A stretch of DNA of 64,000 nt from Massilia norwichensis (GCF_024753245.1 NZ_JANUGX010000001.1:310001-374000), one strand, 5' to 3'. Numbered from the stretch's first letter, positions 13,377-22,938 are shown. Translations and numbers: made by a program. Notes: a model not told the origin generated them from the sequence alone.

Positions 13377-15229
13377 CCCGCGCTATTCGCTCGGCATGAC
13401 GAGACCTTGTTGATCACCTCGCGAAAAAAGCCCACCAGCGCCGGCACGTGGGTATCGAAGGCGAACAGCCCGCGCTGGCGCCACACCCTGGCGCGCAGGT
13501 CTTCCATGCGGCCGCTGTCGCGCAGTTGCGCGGCCAGATCCTCGATGGTCTCGTAGAACAGACCGATGTCGAGCCGCCGCGCCAGCGTCTGCGCGGCCAC
13601 GATGGCGCCCGCGTTGTCGCGCTGGATCATCGGCAGTCCGGCCATGGCCAGGGTGGCGATGCGCGCCGGGTAGTTCAGATCGTCCCAGTCGGCGCGCGCC
13701 AGTTCGCCGGCGTTACGGCTGGCGAAGCAATGCAGCCAGCCGGCGTCGTAGCGCGAGAACTCCTCGACCCAGCGGTCCTGCGCCACGTTGGCATGCAGGT
13801 GCAGGTGGCGCGGCGCCAGCGCACCGGCTTTCTCTATCCACTCGCGCCACTGGCCCTGGGTGAAGTCGCCGTAAAAATGCAGGTGCACGCCCTGCCGCGC
13901 CAGCGCGTCCACCGTGTGCGGGTGCAGGCCGATCGGCCGTCCAGGCACCACCGTGTGCAGCTCGCCGTCCACCGCCGACAAGAGCGGCGCACGCTGGCCC
14001 TCGAACCAGTCGCGCTTGGGCAGGTCGCCATCGAGCACCATGCTCGGCTTTGAAACGCTCAGGCCCGGGCAGACGGTCTCGAACCAGTCGCGCATCTCGG
14101 GGCTGCTGTAGATCTGGCCGTCCGCATGGCGGTACAAGTCCAGCAGCTGCGGAAAGATGCCCTTTTCCAGGCAGATGAAGGGCCCTTCCTTGAAATGCCA
14201 GACGAAAGGAATACCGGCCGTGGCCTGCATGACCTCGTGCGCGAAGGGCACGGTCTGCCAGTTGAGCTGGGCGTAGATCAGGTCGGGCTGCAGTTCGCGC
14301 ACGGCCGCCTGCCAGCCCTCGCGCGGCAGGTCCTGCACGTGGCCGAAAGGCAGCGGGCCGACCGTGTTGAACCAGTAGGGATCGCGCATCCACAGGCCGT
14401 ACAGCGCGTGGCCCTGCTCTTCCAGCGCCAGCACGCGCTCGGCGTTGTAGGCCAGTTCGCCCACCAGCAGGATGCGCAGGCCGTCCGCCGCCCGCGGCGT
14501 GGGCGCGCGCTCGCGAAAACGCCGGTACAGGCGCGGCTCGTCGATCGCATTGCCGGTGCTGGCGTGGTAGCGCAGCGGCGTGCGCACCCGGTAGCGCTGG
14601 CGGAACAGGTTGATGCCGCCGACCGGCTCCTGCATCGCCTTGTGGCGCTGGTCCGGATGGTCGACCCATTCGCAGCTGAGTTCTCCGGTGCCGACGAAGG
14701 CCCCGAGCAGGCGCAGGCGCGACCAGTACAGGCGTTCGAGATCGTCGGATTCGAGCTCGGCGCGTTCGATCCAGCGCATGTCGACGCGCCGGTGCATGCA
14801 CTGGACCAGCTGCAGCGGCAGGCCGGGAATCGCGCCCGGCGCGCTGCGGTTGTAGTGGTGGCGCAGGCCGGCATACGCCAGTACCGCCTGCGGCGCTTCA
14901 TCGAGCGCGGCCGCCAGGTGCGCCAGGTGCTGCGGGTAGAACACATCGTCGCTGGGCAGATAGGCGACCAGGCCGGCCTCGGCCTGCGCGAGCGCCACGT
15001 TGAGCGCCCGCCCCAGCCCCTCGTTGTGCGGCAGGCGCAGGTAGCGGATGCGGCGGTCGTCCAGGAAGGGCGCGGCCGCCTGCCAGGTGGCGTCGCGCGA
15101 GCCGTCGTCGACGATCAGGGCCTGCCAGTCGTCCAGGCTCTGGGCCTGCAGGCTGGCGAGCGCGCGCGGCAGGAAATGCGACTGCTCGAAGCTGGGCATC
15201 AGCACGCTGACGCGGGGCGCTGCCGGCAT
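13373..15229 (-). CDS. Two-domain glycosyltransferase (GT2 N-terminus, GT-B-like C-terminus)
   Basis: A 618-residue cytoplasmic or peripheral glycosyltransferase. Residues 1-230 form a GT-A (family 2) domain with VSVLMPSFEQ near the start, the ALIVDDGSRD nucleotide-sugar motif near residue 40 and LPSDDV near residue 98 (DxD-like). From about residue 245 a GT-B-like fold begins with ILLVGELAYN. The ATG at 15229 is preceded by GAGGAGG at good spacing, so the GTG 21 bases upstream is not the start. No other polysaccharide genes are adjacent, so acceptor and sugar cannot be assigned. Confidence 0.75.
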   Translation of the reverse strand: MPAAPRVSVLMPSFEQSHFLPRALASLQAQSLDDWQALIVDDGSRDATWQAAAPFLDDRRIRYLRLPHNEGLGRALNVALAQAEAGLVAYLPSDDVFYPQHLAHLAAALDEAPQAVLAYAGLRHHYNRSAPGAIPGLPLQLVQCMHRRVDMRWIERAELESDDLERLYWSRLRLLGAFVGTGELSCEWVDHPDQRHKAMQEPVGGINLFRQRYRVRTPLRYHASTGNAIDEPRLYRRFRERAPTPRAADGLRILLVGELAYNAERVLALEEQGHALYGLWMRDPYWFNTVGPLPFGHVQDLPREGWQAAVRELQPDLIYAQLNWQTVPFAHEVMQATAGIPFVWHFKEGPFICLEKGIFPQLLDLYRHADGQIYSSPEMRDWFETVCPGLSVSKPSMVLDGDLPKRDWFEGQRAPLLSAVDGELHTVVPGRPIGLHPHTVDALARQGVHLHFYGDFTQGQWREWIEKAGALAPRHLHLHANVAQDRWVEEFSRYDAGWLHCFASRNAGELARADWDDLNYPARIATLAMAGLPMIQRDNAGAIVAAQTLARRLDIGLFYETIEDLAAQLRDSGRMEDLRARVWRQRGLFAFDTHVPALVGFFREVINKVSSCRANSAG

Positions 15230-15360
15230 GTTTGCGACCTCCTCGTTCACCCGTCATGCATGCAGCTTAGAGGCCGGGAGCGTCAAGCGTTTGCGCTGGC
15301 TCATTTGTGCGCGCCAGTCACAAATCGGGCGGCGCCGGCCCCGGCGCGCCGCTGCGGACC

Positions 15361-16395
15361 TCAGCCTGGGACCCCGCCCGCGCGGGAACGACGGGGCGGC
15401 GCCAGCGACGCCCGCAGACTGACGCTGACCGGGAAGGTGCGCGTCAGCGGCCGCTCGGCGCCATAACACAGGTTCAGCAGCGCGGCGATGCCGCTGCGGG
15501 TCATCTCGCGCCAGGGAATGTGGACCGAGGTCAGGCGCGGCGCCGAGTAGGCGGCGCTGGGGACGTCGTCGTAGCCGATCACCGACACGTCCTGGGGTAC
15601 GCGCAGGCCGGCTTCGTGGAAGCAGGACAGCGCGCCCAGCGCCATCTCGTCGTTGGCGCAGAACACCGCCGAGAACGGGCGTCCGGAGGCCAGCAGTTCC
15701 TCGGCCGCCGACCAGCCGCCGCTCGAGGAAAAGTCGCGCTCGACCATCCACAGGCTGCCGGTATCGATGCCGGCTTCCGCCAGCTCCTGCATGAAGCCGG
15801 CGATACGGGCGATGTTGTCGGCCACGCCGGCCGGGCCGGCAATCACGGCGATCTCGCGGTGCGCGTGGTCGAGCAGCGCGCGCGCCGCCAGCCGGCCGCC
15901 GAGGTGGTGGTCGACCGTGAAGCACTGGTCCGGCATGCTGTCGAAGCTGTGGTTGAGCAGCACCACCTTGTCGCGCTTCGATCCAAGCGCTGCGAGGTCT
16001 TCTTCCAGCAGGGGGCTGGTCAGCACGATCACGCCATCGCAGCCGCGCTCGAGCAGGAAGCCGACGCCGTCGATCGCCTGCTGCCGCTCGCCTTCGCGCC
16101 CGATGCCGAACACGACCATCATGTGCAGGCCAGCGCCGCGCAGTTCGGTGTCGACGATCTGCAGCATCGCGGTATAAAAGGTGCCGGACATGAGCGGGAT
16201 GTAGACCCCGATCATGCGGCTGCGGCCGTACAGCAGCGAACGCGCCGCGTGCGAGGGCCGGTAGCCCAGCGCGTCGATGGCCTTGCGCACCCGCTCCAGC
16301 TTCGCCGGCGACACCGAGCCTTTGCCGCGCACCACGCGCGATGCGGTGCCCAGGCCGACCCCGGCCAGGCGCGCTACGTCCTTGATAGTCGACAC
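15361..16395 (-). CDS. LacI-family transcriptional regulator of the GH30/TonB receptor locus
   Basis: A 344-residue repressor. The N-terminal helix-turn-helix reads STIKDVARLAGVGLGTASRVV, followed by hinge helix YRPSHAARSL and a periplasmic-binding-like sugar-sensing domain (SVIGYDDVPSAAYSAPRLTSV near the C-terminal side). The start is the GTG at 16395 with GGAGGGG eight bases upstream; the longer frame to 16446 has no ribosome site. It is the last gene after the GH30 gene on the same strand. The four LacI-type palindromes at 20714-22477 are the obvious operators, and a sugar released from the target glycan would be the inducer. Confidence 0.88.
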   Translation of the reverse strand: MSTIKDVARLAGVGLGTASRVVRGKGSVSPAKLERVRKAIDALGYRPSHAARSLLYGRSRMIGVYIPLMSGTFYTAMLQIVDTELRGAGLHMMVVFGIGREGERQQAIDGVGFLLERGCDGVIVLTSPLLEEDLAALGSKRDKVVLLNHSFDSMPDQCFTVDHHLGGRLAARALLDHAHREIAVIAGPAGVADNIARIAGFMQELAEAGIDTGSLWMVERDFSSSGGWSAAEELLASGRPFSAVFCANDEMALGALSCFHEAGLRVPQDVSVIGYDDVPSAAYSAPRLTSVHIPWREMTRSGIAALLNLCYGAERPLTRTFPVSVSLRASLAPPRRSRAGGVPG

Positions 16396-16474
16396 TGCGA
16401 TTCCCCTCCCCGGCGCAAGCATACTGCAAGCCCGCGCCGGGCGCACCCGCTTTTATGCCGGCGCTGCCGCCGGT

Positions 16475-17923
16475 TCAACGGACGGCGGTCTGGATCGCGT
16501 GCGCCGGAATGTCGACCGTCACTTCCTGGCCATCGACCACCAGCCGGTAGCGCTGCGCCTGCGCGGTCTTGTTCATCACCACCACGGCCAGCGAGCCGTC
16601 GGCATTGCGGAAGGCGGTCGCGTCCAGCGTGCTGCGGCTGGTGGCGGCGCTCACGCGGCGCGCCTTCGGCTTGATGTAACGGGTGAAGTGGCCCATGTAG
16701 GCGTAGCTCGGGGTGTAGACCAGCTGGCCGTCGTCGCTCGCATGCAGCAGCGCGAAGCAGTAATTGCCGACGTGGTTCGGACCGCCGCGGCTGTCGAGCA
16801 GCATGTTCCAGTCGACCCAGCCGCTCGAACCGGCATTCAGGTCGGCCAGGATCTCGCTGCCGTAACGCTCGCCGTTGGCCCAGGACTGCAGCTGCGTAGG
16901 GTCGAACTTCTCGATCGAGGACTCGGTCAGCAGCAGCGGCACGTCCGGATAAGCCTCGTGCACGGCGGCCAGGTTGCGGTGCATCGGCTCACCCTTGGCC
17001 CAGGTCTCGTACCAGTGGTAGCCCACGCCCCAGATGTAAGGGCGGGCCTTCTTGTCGTCCAGGATGTGGGCGGCGCGCTGCGGCAGCAGGTCGCGGTTGT
17101 GGTCCCAGACGATGACCTTCTTGCCACCCAGGCCGGCCGACTTCAGCGCCGGACCGAGGTGGTCGCCGAGGAAGCGCGTTTCGTCCTCGGCGGTGAACAG
17201 CATCGATTCCCAGGTCTGCTTGGCCATCGGCTCGTTCTGGATCGTCAGGCCCCAGATCGGGATCCCGGCCTTCTCGTATGCCTTGACGAAGCGAACCATG
17301 TACTGGGCCCAGGTGTCGCGGTATTCGGGCAGCAGGGTGCCGCCGTGCAGCATGTCCTTGTTCGACTTCATCCAGGCCGGCGCGCTCCAGGGCGAGGCGA
17401 ACACCCGCATGTGCGTGCCCTTGCGGGTCCCCGCCGCCAGTGCCTGGCGCAGCAGCGGGATGCGGTACTGCATGTCGTGCTCGATGTTGAAGGAGTTCAG
17501 CGAGCGGTCGCCCTCCTTCACATAGGTGTAGCTGGCGCTGCTGAAGTCCGAGCTGTGGATGGTGGTGCGCAGGATGCTGTAGCCCAGGCCCTGCTTCGGA
17601 TCGAAGTAGGCGTTCAGGAAGGCCTGCTGCTGGTCCGGCTTCAGTTTGGCGTAGGTCTCGGCGGCGGCGTCGGTGATGGCGCCGCCGAAGCCGAACACTT
17701 CCTGGAAGCGGCGGCGGGTGTCGACGAACACCGCGATCTCGGTCTCCATCGGCTGGGTGGCGGCGCGCGGCGCCCCCAGCGTCTGCGGCACGAAGCGTTC
17801 GTTCGCGCCCTGGGCCGTGGTGTAGAGCTGCCATTGCTGGCTGTCCGCAGCCAGGGCGGCACCGCCGGCTGCACTCATCAGGGCGGCGCACATCAGCGTC
17901 ATCGCGGTTCGTCTCGTCGTCAT
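16475..17923 (-). CDS. GH30 glycoside hydrolase, secreted
   Basis: A 482-residue hydrolase of the clan-A GH30 family (glucosylceramidase / beta-1,6-glucanase relatives). A signal peptide ends near ALAA at residue 26. The retaining catalytic pair is visible: acid/base E231 in TIQNEP and nucleophile E334 in LLLTESS. GFGGAITDAAA near residue 80 and FASPWSAPAWMK near residue 176 are further family signatures. The C-terminal 80 residues form the side beta-domain. The gene lies 19 bases after the TonB receptor with AAGGAGACGAG before its ATG, so the two are co-transcribed. The exact beta-linkage cannot be read from sequence. Confidence 0.9.
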   Translation of the reverse strand: MTTRRTAMTLMCAALMSAAGGAALAADSQQWQLYTTAQGANERFVPQTLGAPRAATQPMETEIAVFVDTRRRFQEVFGFGGAITDAAAETYAKLKPDQQQAFLNAYFDPKQGLGYSILRTTIHSSDFSSASYTYVKEGDRSLNSFNIEHDMQYRIPLLRQALAAGTRKGTHMRVFASPWSAPAWMKSNKDMLHGGTLLPEYRDTWAQYMVRFVKAYEKAGIPIWGLTIQNEPMAKQTWESMLFTAEDETRFLGDHLGPALKSAGLGGKKVIVWDHNRDLLPQRAAHILDDKKARPYIWGVGYHWYETWAKGEPMHRNLAAVHEAYPDVPLLLTESSIEKFDPTQLQSWANGERYGSEILADLNAGSSGWVDWNMLLDSRGGPNHVGNYCFALLHASDDGQLVYTPSYAYMGHFTRYIKPKARRVSAATSRSTLDATAFRNADGSLAVVVMNKTAQAQRYRLVVDGQEVTVDIPAHAIQTAVR

Positions 17924-17942
17924 CTCGTCTCCTTATTCCCGA

Positions 17943-20678
17943 TTAAAGCTTGTAGTTCAGACCGAACAGGATCTGGCGGCCATAGGTCGTGTAACGCTCC
18001 GGTGCGTACGCGCCGCTGGCGAAGGGGCTGCCCTGGGTGGTCTGGTAAGGCTGATTATGCAGGTTGTTGGCCTGGACCAGCAGACCCAGGTTCTTGAAAG
18101 GCCCGTCCTGGAACTCGTAGCCGATCTGCACGTCGATCTGGCGCTCGGCGCGGATCTCGCTGAACGAGCGCTGCGCGAACAGGCCGGTGACTTCGCCGCG
18201 GAAGGCCGAGCGATAGCGCTCGCTGATACGCGCCGAGAAGCCGTTCTTCTCGTAGAACGCGGTCAGGTTGGCCACCACGCCGGACAGGCCGGGCAGCTTT
18301 TCCGTGGTGCCCGGGCCGTTCGGGTGGATCGAGCTTTCGGTGCCCGAGGCGCTGGCCTGGACGCCGAAGCCGTCCAGGCGCTGCCACAGCACGTTCAGCT
18401 GCATCGACGCGGTCAGTTCGATGCCGCGTACGAAGCCGCCCTGGCCGTTGGCCGGCTGGTTGATGGTGCCGATGTTCTGGATCGGGATCACCGTGCTCGA
18501 ATTCGGGAAGCCGGTGTAATCGAATTCCTGCTGGCGGTTGTAGATGTAGTTCTTCAGGTCCTTGAAGAAGTAAGCCGCCGACACGTAGCTGCCCTTGCCG
18601 ATGTAGTGCTCCAGCGAGAGGTCGTAGGAATTCGCGCGCCACGGTTCCAGCTTCGGATTGCCGCCGCCGCCGTTCCACATGCGGGTGGTGGCGTCGACGC
18701 CGGCGCCGATACCGGCGCGCATGTCCGACATGCGCGGCCGCGCCACCGTCTTGGCGGCGCCGAAGCGCAGGTAGGTGTCGCCGACGTAGTTGCCGAGGTC
18801 GAAGTTCAGGTTCAGGCTGGGCAGGATGTCGTGATAGGACGCGCCGCCGTGCAGGTCGGTGATGACGCCGCCGTTGTTGGTCTTGCCGTCCGCTTCCTGA
18901 TTCACGTGCACGTACTGCACGCCGGCGTTGCCGCGTACCGGCACCTTGCCGAGTTCAGTGTCGAGGCCGACGCGCACGAAGCCCACGGTCTGCTTCTCGC
19001 GCACCGCCCAGTCCTGCTGGGCGACGTCGGTATCGAGCGGCATCTTGTCGTAGAACTGGTTCAGCGCCGACAGCGAATCGAAGGTCAGCACGCCGGGAAT
19101 GCCGGCCCAGGCCAGCGAGGTGGTCGGCTGGATCAGGTTGGCCGGCACGGTGGTCAGCGCGCGCTCGTTCTTCAGGGCGAAACGCTGCGACACCTCCTCG
19201 TGCGACTTCTCGCGCTTCGAGTAGCTCAGGCCGGCCTGGAAGTCGCGCACAGGACCAAAGGAATTCGCATCCAACTCGCGGCGCACGTTCAGCTTGACGT
19301 TGCCCAGCGTGTCCTCGACGATCGGGTGGTGCTGGGTGGCGTCGTGGCCCCAGCCGCCGACGTCGACCAGCTTGATGATGCCGGGGTCGGTGAAGTCGCG
19401 GCTCGGCGTGAAGGTCGGCAGGCCGGCGCCGACCGGGATCTGGAAGCCGAAGTTGTTGTCGGCGGCGCCGGAACCGGCGCGGCCCAGGCCCGCATAGGTC
19501 TCGGAAGTCATCTCCTTGCGCTTGGCCGACGAATACGACAGGTCGCCGTTGGCGGACCAGCGGTCGGCCAGCTTGAGGTCGAGGTTCCAGCCGCCCGCGA
19601 ACAGGTTGTCCTTGCGCGTGTTGTAGTCGTTGCGGACGATCGGCTCCAGGTTGACGATGCTGCCGCCGGTCAGCAGGCGGCTGCCGCCGATGGTCTGGAT
19701 CTGCGGATTCAGGTAGCTGACCGTGTCCGCCGAGTTCCACATCATGCCGCGCATGACTTCCTTCTGGTCGAACTGCGAGTAGTACAGGTCGACGATGGAG
19801 CGCAGTTCGCGGTTCGGCTTGTAGTCGATCACCGCCATCAGGCCGTCGCGCTTCTGCTGGCGCGAGGTGGCCGTGACTTCGGCGCCCTTCAGCGCGGTCA
19901 CGTCTTCGTTACCCGCCGGGAGCTTGTTGTTGTCGCCCCACCACCAGGACTTGTATTCCTTCTGCTGACCCGGCGAATCGAGGTGGGCATAGCCGATCGC
20001 CACGCCCAGGGTGTTGTTCAGAAACTGGTCGATGTAGGAGATCGAGACCCGGCCGCCATTGTCCGACCAGCCGTTGTTCAGCTTGCCGTTGCTGTTATGC
20101 TCGCCGCGCAGGTTGACGGCGATGGTGCGGCCGCGGCGGTCCAGCGGACGCACGGTGCGCAGATCGATGGTGCCGGACAGGCCGGCCGCGGTCATCGAAG
20201 CGTCCGGGGTTTTATACACGGTCACGCCGCCCAGCAGCTCGGACGGGTACTGGTCGAATTCGGCGCTGCGGTCGTTGCTGGTCGAGGTCTGTTCGCGGCC
20301 GTTCAGCAGGGTCACGCCGAAGTCCGGCGCCAGGCCGCGCAGCGAGATCACCTGGGCGCGCCCGGCCACGCGCTGGGCGGTCAGGCCCGGCAGGCGCGCG
20401 ATCGATTCCGCGATCGAGGTGTCCGGCAGCTTGCCGATGTCTTCGGCGGTGATCGCCTCGACGATGTTGTCCGAGTCCTTCTTGATCGCGATCGAGCTTT
20501 CGATACTGCCGCGAATGCCGGTGACCACCACCTGCGACGGCTCGCCGCCCTGCGGGGTCGCCTGGGCGCCGTCCTGCGCCGTCGCGGCGCCGCTCCACAG
20601 CAGCGCCGCGCAGGCGGCAGCGATCGGGGTGATGGACAAGGGGTGGCGGGCGGGCCTGCCGGTATGGGAATTCGTCAT
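17943..20678 (-). CDS. TonB-dependent outer-membrane receptor for a glycan
   Basis: A 911-residue receptor of the carbohydrate-associated TonB-dependent class. A signal peptide runs to about ATAQ near residue 37. A short VVVTGIRGSIESS segment leads into the plug with EDIGKLPDTSIAESIARLPG, then a 22-strand barrel ending in YGRQILFGLNYKL. The ATG at 20678 has AGGAGA upstream; the longer frame to 20729 crosses an operator and is not used. Three LacI-type operators lie directly upstream, the nearest overlapping a likely -10 TATTAT (20701-20706, minus strand). It probably imports oligosaccharides produced by the GH30 enzymes. Confidence 0.9.
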   Translation of the reverse strand: MTNSHTGRPARHPLSITPIAAACAALLWSGAATAQDGAQATPQGGEPSQVVVTGIRGSIESSIAIKKDSDNIVEAITAEDIGKLPDTSIAESIARLPGLTAQRVAGRAQVISLRGLAPDFGVTLLNGREQTSTSNDRSAEFDQYPSELLGGVTVYKTPDASMTAAGLSGTIDLRTVRPLDRRGRTIAVNLRGEHNSNGKLNNGWSDNGGRVSISYIDQFLNNTLGVAIGYAHLDSPGQQKEYKSWWWGDNNKLPAGNEDVTALKGAEVTATSRQQKRDGLMAVIDYKPNRELRSIVDLYYSQFDQKEVMRGMMWNSADTVSYLNPQIQTIGGSRLLTGGSIVNLEPIVRNDYNTRKDNLFAGGWNLDLKLADRWSANGDLSYSSAKRKEMTSETYAGLGRAGSGAADNNFGFQIPVGAGLPTFTPSRDFTDPGIIKLVDVGGWGHDATQHHPIVEDTLGNVKLNVRRELDANSFGPVRDFQAGLSYSKREKSHEEVSQRFALKNERALTTVPANLIQPTTSLAWAGIPGVLTFDSLSALNQFYDKMPLDTDVAQQDWAVREKQTVGFVRVGLDTELGKVPVRGNAGVQYVHVNQEADGKTNNGGVITDLHGGASYHDILPSLNLNFDLGNYVGDTYLRFGAAKTVARPRMSDMRAGIGAGVDATTRMWNGGGGNPKLEPWRANSYDLSLEHYIGKGSYVSAAYFFKDLKNYIYNRQQEFDYTGFPNSSTVIPIQNIGTINQPANGQGGFVRGIELTASMQLNVLWQRLDGFGVQASASGTESSIHPNGPGTTEKLPGLSGVVANLTAFYEKNGFSARISERYRSAFRGEVTGLFAQRSFSEIRAERQIDVQIGYEFQDGPFKNLGLLVQANNLHNQPYQTTQGSPFASGAYAPERYTTYGRQILFGLNYKL

Positions 20679-20713
20679 GGTTCTGTCTCCTGTGATTCTT
20701 ATAATAGATGAGA

Positions 20714-20729
20714 TTGGAAACGTTGCCAA
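20714..20729. promoter_or_regulatory. LacI-type operator O1, TonB receptor promoter
   Basis: TTGGAAACGTTGCCAA, an almost perfect palindrome with central CG, as is usual for LacI-family operators. It overlaps the -35/spacer region of the receptor promoter, so binding would repress. Confidence 0.8.
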
Positions 20730-20743
20730 ACCTCAGCCGAAAA

Positions 20744-20759
20744 ATGGAAACGTTGCCAA
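20744..20759. promoter_or_regulatory. LacI-type operator O2
   Basis: ATGGAAACGTTGCCAA, exactly 30 bases from O1, about three helical turns, so two dimers could bind the same face. Confidence 0.78.
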
Positions 20760-20852
20760 ACCAGCGTAGCTTGGCGGACGTTTCCAGGGTCGAGGCCTGC
20801 GCGATCGATCAGCGATGCCTGCGGTGCTGGCCACGTTTCCTCACCAAGCGGA

Positions 20853-20868
20853 TTGGAAACGTTGCCAA
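20853..20868. promoter_or_regulatory. LacI-type operator O3
   Basis: TTGGAAACGTTGCCAA, identical to O1, 139 bases upstream of it and 75 bases before the end of the broken GH30 gene. Two degenerate relatives lie between O2 and O3: ACGTTTCCA at 20778-20786 and a 12-of-16 match at 20827-20842. Confidence 0.78.
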
Positions 20869-20943
20869 ACCAGGCAGCACATTATCGGCTTGCTCGAATT
20901 TCAATGTCAATAGAAAACGCTGCGTGTGCGCAACAGTTACATC

Positions 20944-22425
20944 TTACTGCGGCGCTTTCCAGGTGAAGCTGGCTACGCTGGACGCCGGCAGCGTGTAAGT
21001 GAAGGCCTGCTTGCCGACCTTGACCGCGAAACTGCGCGCCGCCGGCTCGCCGTTCGCGACCAGCAGCGCCATCGAGCCGTCCGGGTTGCGGAAGGCGACA
21101 TTCGCCAGTCCGCCCGCCTCGCTGGAAGCGATGCGGCGCGCGCCCGGCAGCACGAAGCGGCTGGCGTGGGCCAGTGCGTAGTACTCGACGTTGCGGGTGA
21201 CGGCGCCGGTGTTCGAATCGATGGTGACGACGCCGCGGCAGTCCTTGCAGCCGCCCAGGTGCGGGCCGTCGTTCTGGTCCAGCGCCAGGTTCCAGAACAG
21301 CACGCCGCGCGCCCAGCCGCGCGTGGTGTCGATCACCAGGGTCCTGGTGAAGTACTGCAAATTCTTGGCCCAGTCCGGCGACCAGCGCCCGCCCGAGCAC
21401 TCGGTGAACCAGGTGTCCTTGTCCGGGAATTTGTCGTGCAGGACTGCCTGCACCGACGACTTGCCGGCGTAGCAGTGCCAGGCGATGCCGCTCACGTAGC
21501 GGTTCGCCTGCGGATCGGCCAGCACCGTGGCCGGCGAATCCGGCTCGTCCCAGTTGTGGTCCTAGTCGAAGATCGCGGTGCCGGGGTTGGTGCGCGCCAG
21601 CAGCGGACCCAGATGCCCGCCAATGAAGGCGGCACGCCTGGCCGGATCGACGCGCATGCCGGGATAGTCTTCCGGCTCGAAGTGCGGTTCGTTCTGCAGC
21701 GTCAGCGCCGAAATCGTCACCCCTTCCGCCTGCATCGCATCGAGGTAACGCTTCAGGTAGCGGGCAAAGGCATCGAAGGCCTCGGGCTTGAGCGTGCCCT
21801 TGACCAGGCTGTCCGTGCTTTTCATCCAGCCCGGCGCGCTCCAGGGCGAAGCCATCACTTTCAATTGCGGATTCACGGCCAGCGCCGCTTGCACCGCCGG
21901 CAGCACGGTGTCGCGCTGCGGCTCGAGCGAGAAGTGGCGCAGTTCCGGATCGGTCTGGCCCGGCGGCATGTCGTCGAAGCTGTAGTGGCTGCGCGAGAAG
22001 TCGGAGGCGCCGATGGTCAGGCGCGTAAAGGACAAACCGATGCCCTGCCCCGCGCCCTTGACTTCGGCGCGGCCGAACAGCTCGCGCATCAGCGCCTCGC
22101 GCTGGGCCGGCGTCATGCGCTGTTGGATCAGGTAAGCCGAGGCATCGGTGATGGCCGCGCCGAAGCCGGCGATCTGCTGGTAGGCGCGCGCCGGGTCGAC
22201 CTCGATCACCGGCGTGCCGGCGGACGTCTTCGCGCTCGCCCTGCCGAAGCGGGCGTCGGCTTCGCGCGCCAGCAGTTTGCTCTGGTCGCCGGTCGTGATC
22301 CAGGCCTGGACTGCGGTGCCGTCGGCTTTCGGGGCTGCGGCGCCGGCGGCTGCGATCGGGAATGCGCAGGCCAGCAGGATGGGCAGCACGCCCCGCAGGC
22401 GCGCCTTGGTGCTGATGTTCGACAT
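20944..22425 (-). pseudogene. Second GH30 glycoside hydrolase, interrupted by an in-frame TAG
   Basis: A 494-codon secreted GH30 gene whose frame stays open except for one amber codon at 21562-21564 (codon 288). ATG at 22425 follows AAGGAG. The signal peptide ends near AAAGAAAP. The acid/base E246 in TLQNEP lies before the stop and the nucleophile E342 in WFTECSGG lies after it, so neither half alone can hydrolyse. The stop falls in a conserved stretch, IFD-stop-DHNWDEP; the paralogue at 16475-17923 has W-DHN here, so TGG to TAG (or a Tyr codon to TAG) by one base is the simplest origin. A sequencing error or suppression cannot be excluded. Confidence 0.85.
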
Positions 22426-22461
22426 CGGTCTCGTCTCCTTCGTTATCACGCCTCCAGTAAA

Positions 22462-22477
22462 TTGGAAACGTTGCCAA
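22462..22477. promoter_or_regulatory. LacI-type operator O4, promoter of second GH30 gene
   Basis: TTGGAAACGTTGCCAA, identical to O1 and O3, 37 bases upstream of the GH30 start and just downstream of a possible -10 TATAGT (22491-22496, minus strand). It ties this gene to the same LacI regulon. Confidence 0.8.
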
Positions 22478-22530
22478 ATTAGTGTCGAGCACTATAGCAG
22501 AGGTAGAAACCAAAACGGAAACGGAAAAGA

Positions 22531-22556
22531 AACAGCCCACGCACGGGTGGGCTGTT
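22531..22556 (-). terminator. Rho-independent terminator behind the tRNA-Cys-like remnant
   Basis: A ten-base-pair stem AACAGCCCAC/GTGGGCTGTT with loop GCACGG. On the minus strand it is followed by TCTTTTCCG. It lies 15 bases after the tRNA-like 3' end, the usual place for a tRNA gene terminator. Confidence 0.75.
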
Positions 22557-22570
22557 CAGGAAATTCGTTC

Positions 22571-22617
22571 AGGCGAGGACAGGAATCGAACCTGTCTTGG
22601 CGGCTTTGCAGGCCGTT
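22571..22617 (-). pseudogene. 3' half of a tRNA-Cys-like gene
   Basis: Read on the minus strand this is anticodon stem-loop CGGC-CTGCAAA-GCCG (anticodon GCA, Cys), a short variable loop, T-arm ACAGG-TTCGATT-CCTGT, acceptor strand CCTCGCC and discriminator T, the Cys identity base. No CCA is encoded. The 5' half is missing: no GGCGAGG acceptor partner and no D-arm occur upstream, where instead CTCGCC is repeated directly. Such 3' remnants are typical products of integration into tRNA genes. Confidence 0.6.
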
Positions 22618-22938
22618 TTCAGTCTTACGAATCAATGAGTTAGGCGAGAACCGCAGTTAGCACCGCATGAGATCGCTTAAAGTCGGACGTCAGGATTGCG
22701 ACCACTTAAGGCTCTGGCTAGCCCTGCCCTTGTTCGTCCAAGTTCGCCCCAAGAGCAGACCTTTCGTGTACTCCGTTGGGATTCCGGGTGACTCTTGCAT
22801 CCCTTCGTGCACGTAAGCTAACTCATCGACCGGTACAATATCGTTACCGCAGATCGAGAAAATTTCCGCAATGCAAACGGCTTTCCCAGCGCAAGCTGCG
22901 CGATTGAACGTACAAGGGCGGTAGTCTTAACTGATCGC

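Noticed and set aside
21562..21564. TAG codon read as selenocysteine or pyrrolysine-type recoding
   Set aside because: TAG is not a selenocysteine codon, no pyl genes are visible, and the GH30 family uses an ordinary aromatic residue near this place. A point mutation or sequencing error is simpler.
22571..22680. A complete, perhaps unusual tRNA-Cys gene
   Set aside because: No 5' acceptor strand complementary to CCTCGCC and no D-arm can be found upstream; the nearby CTCGCC is a direct, not inverted, repeat. Only the 3' half is tRNA-like.
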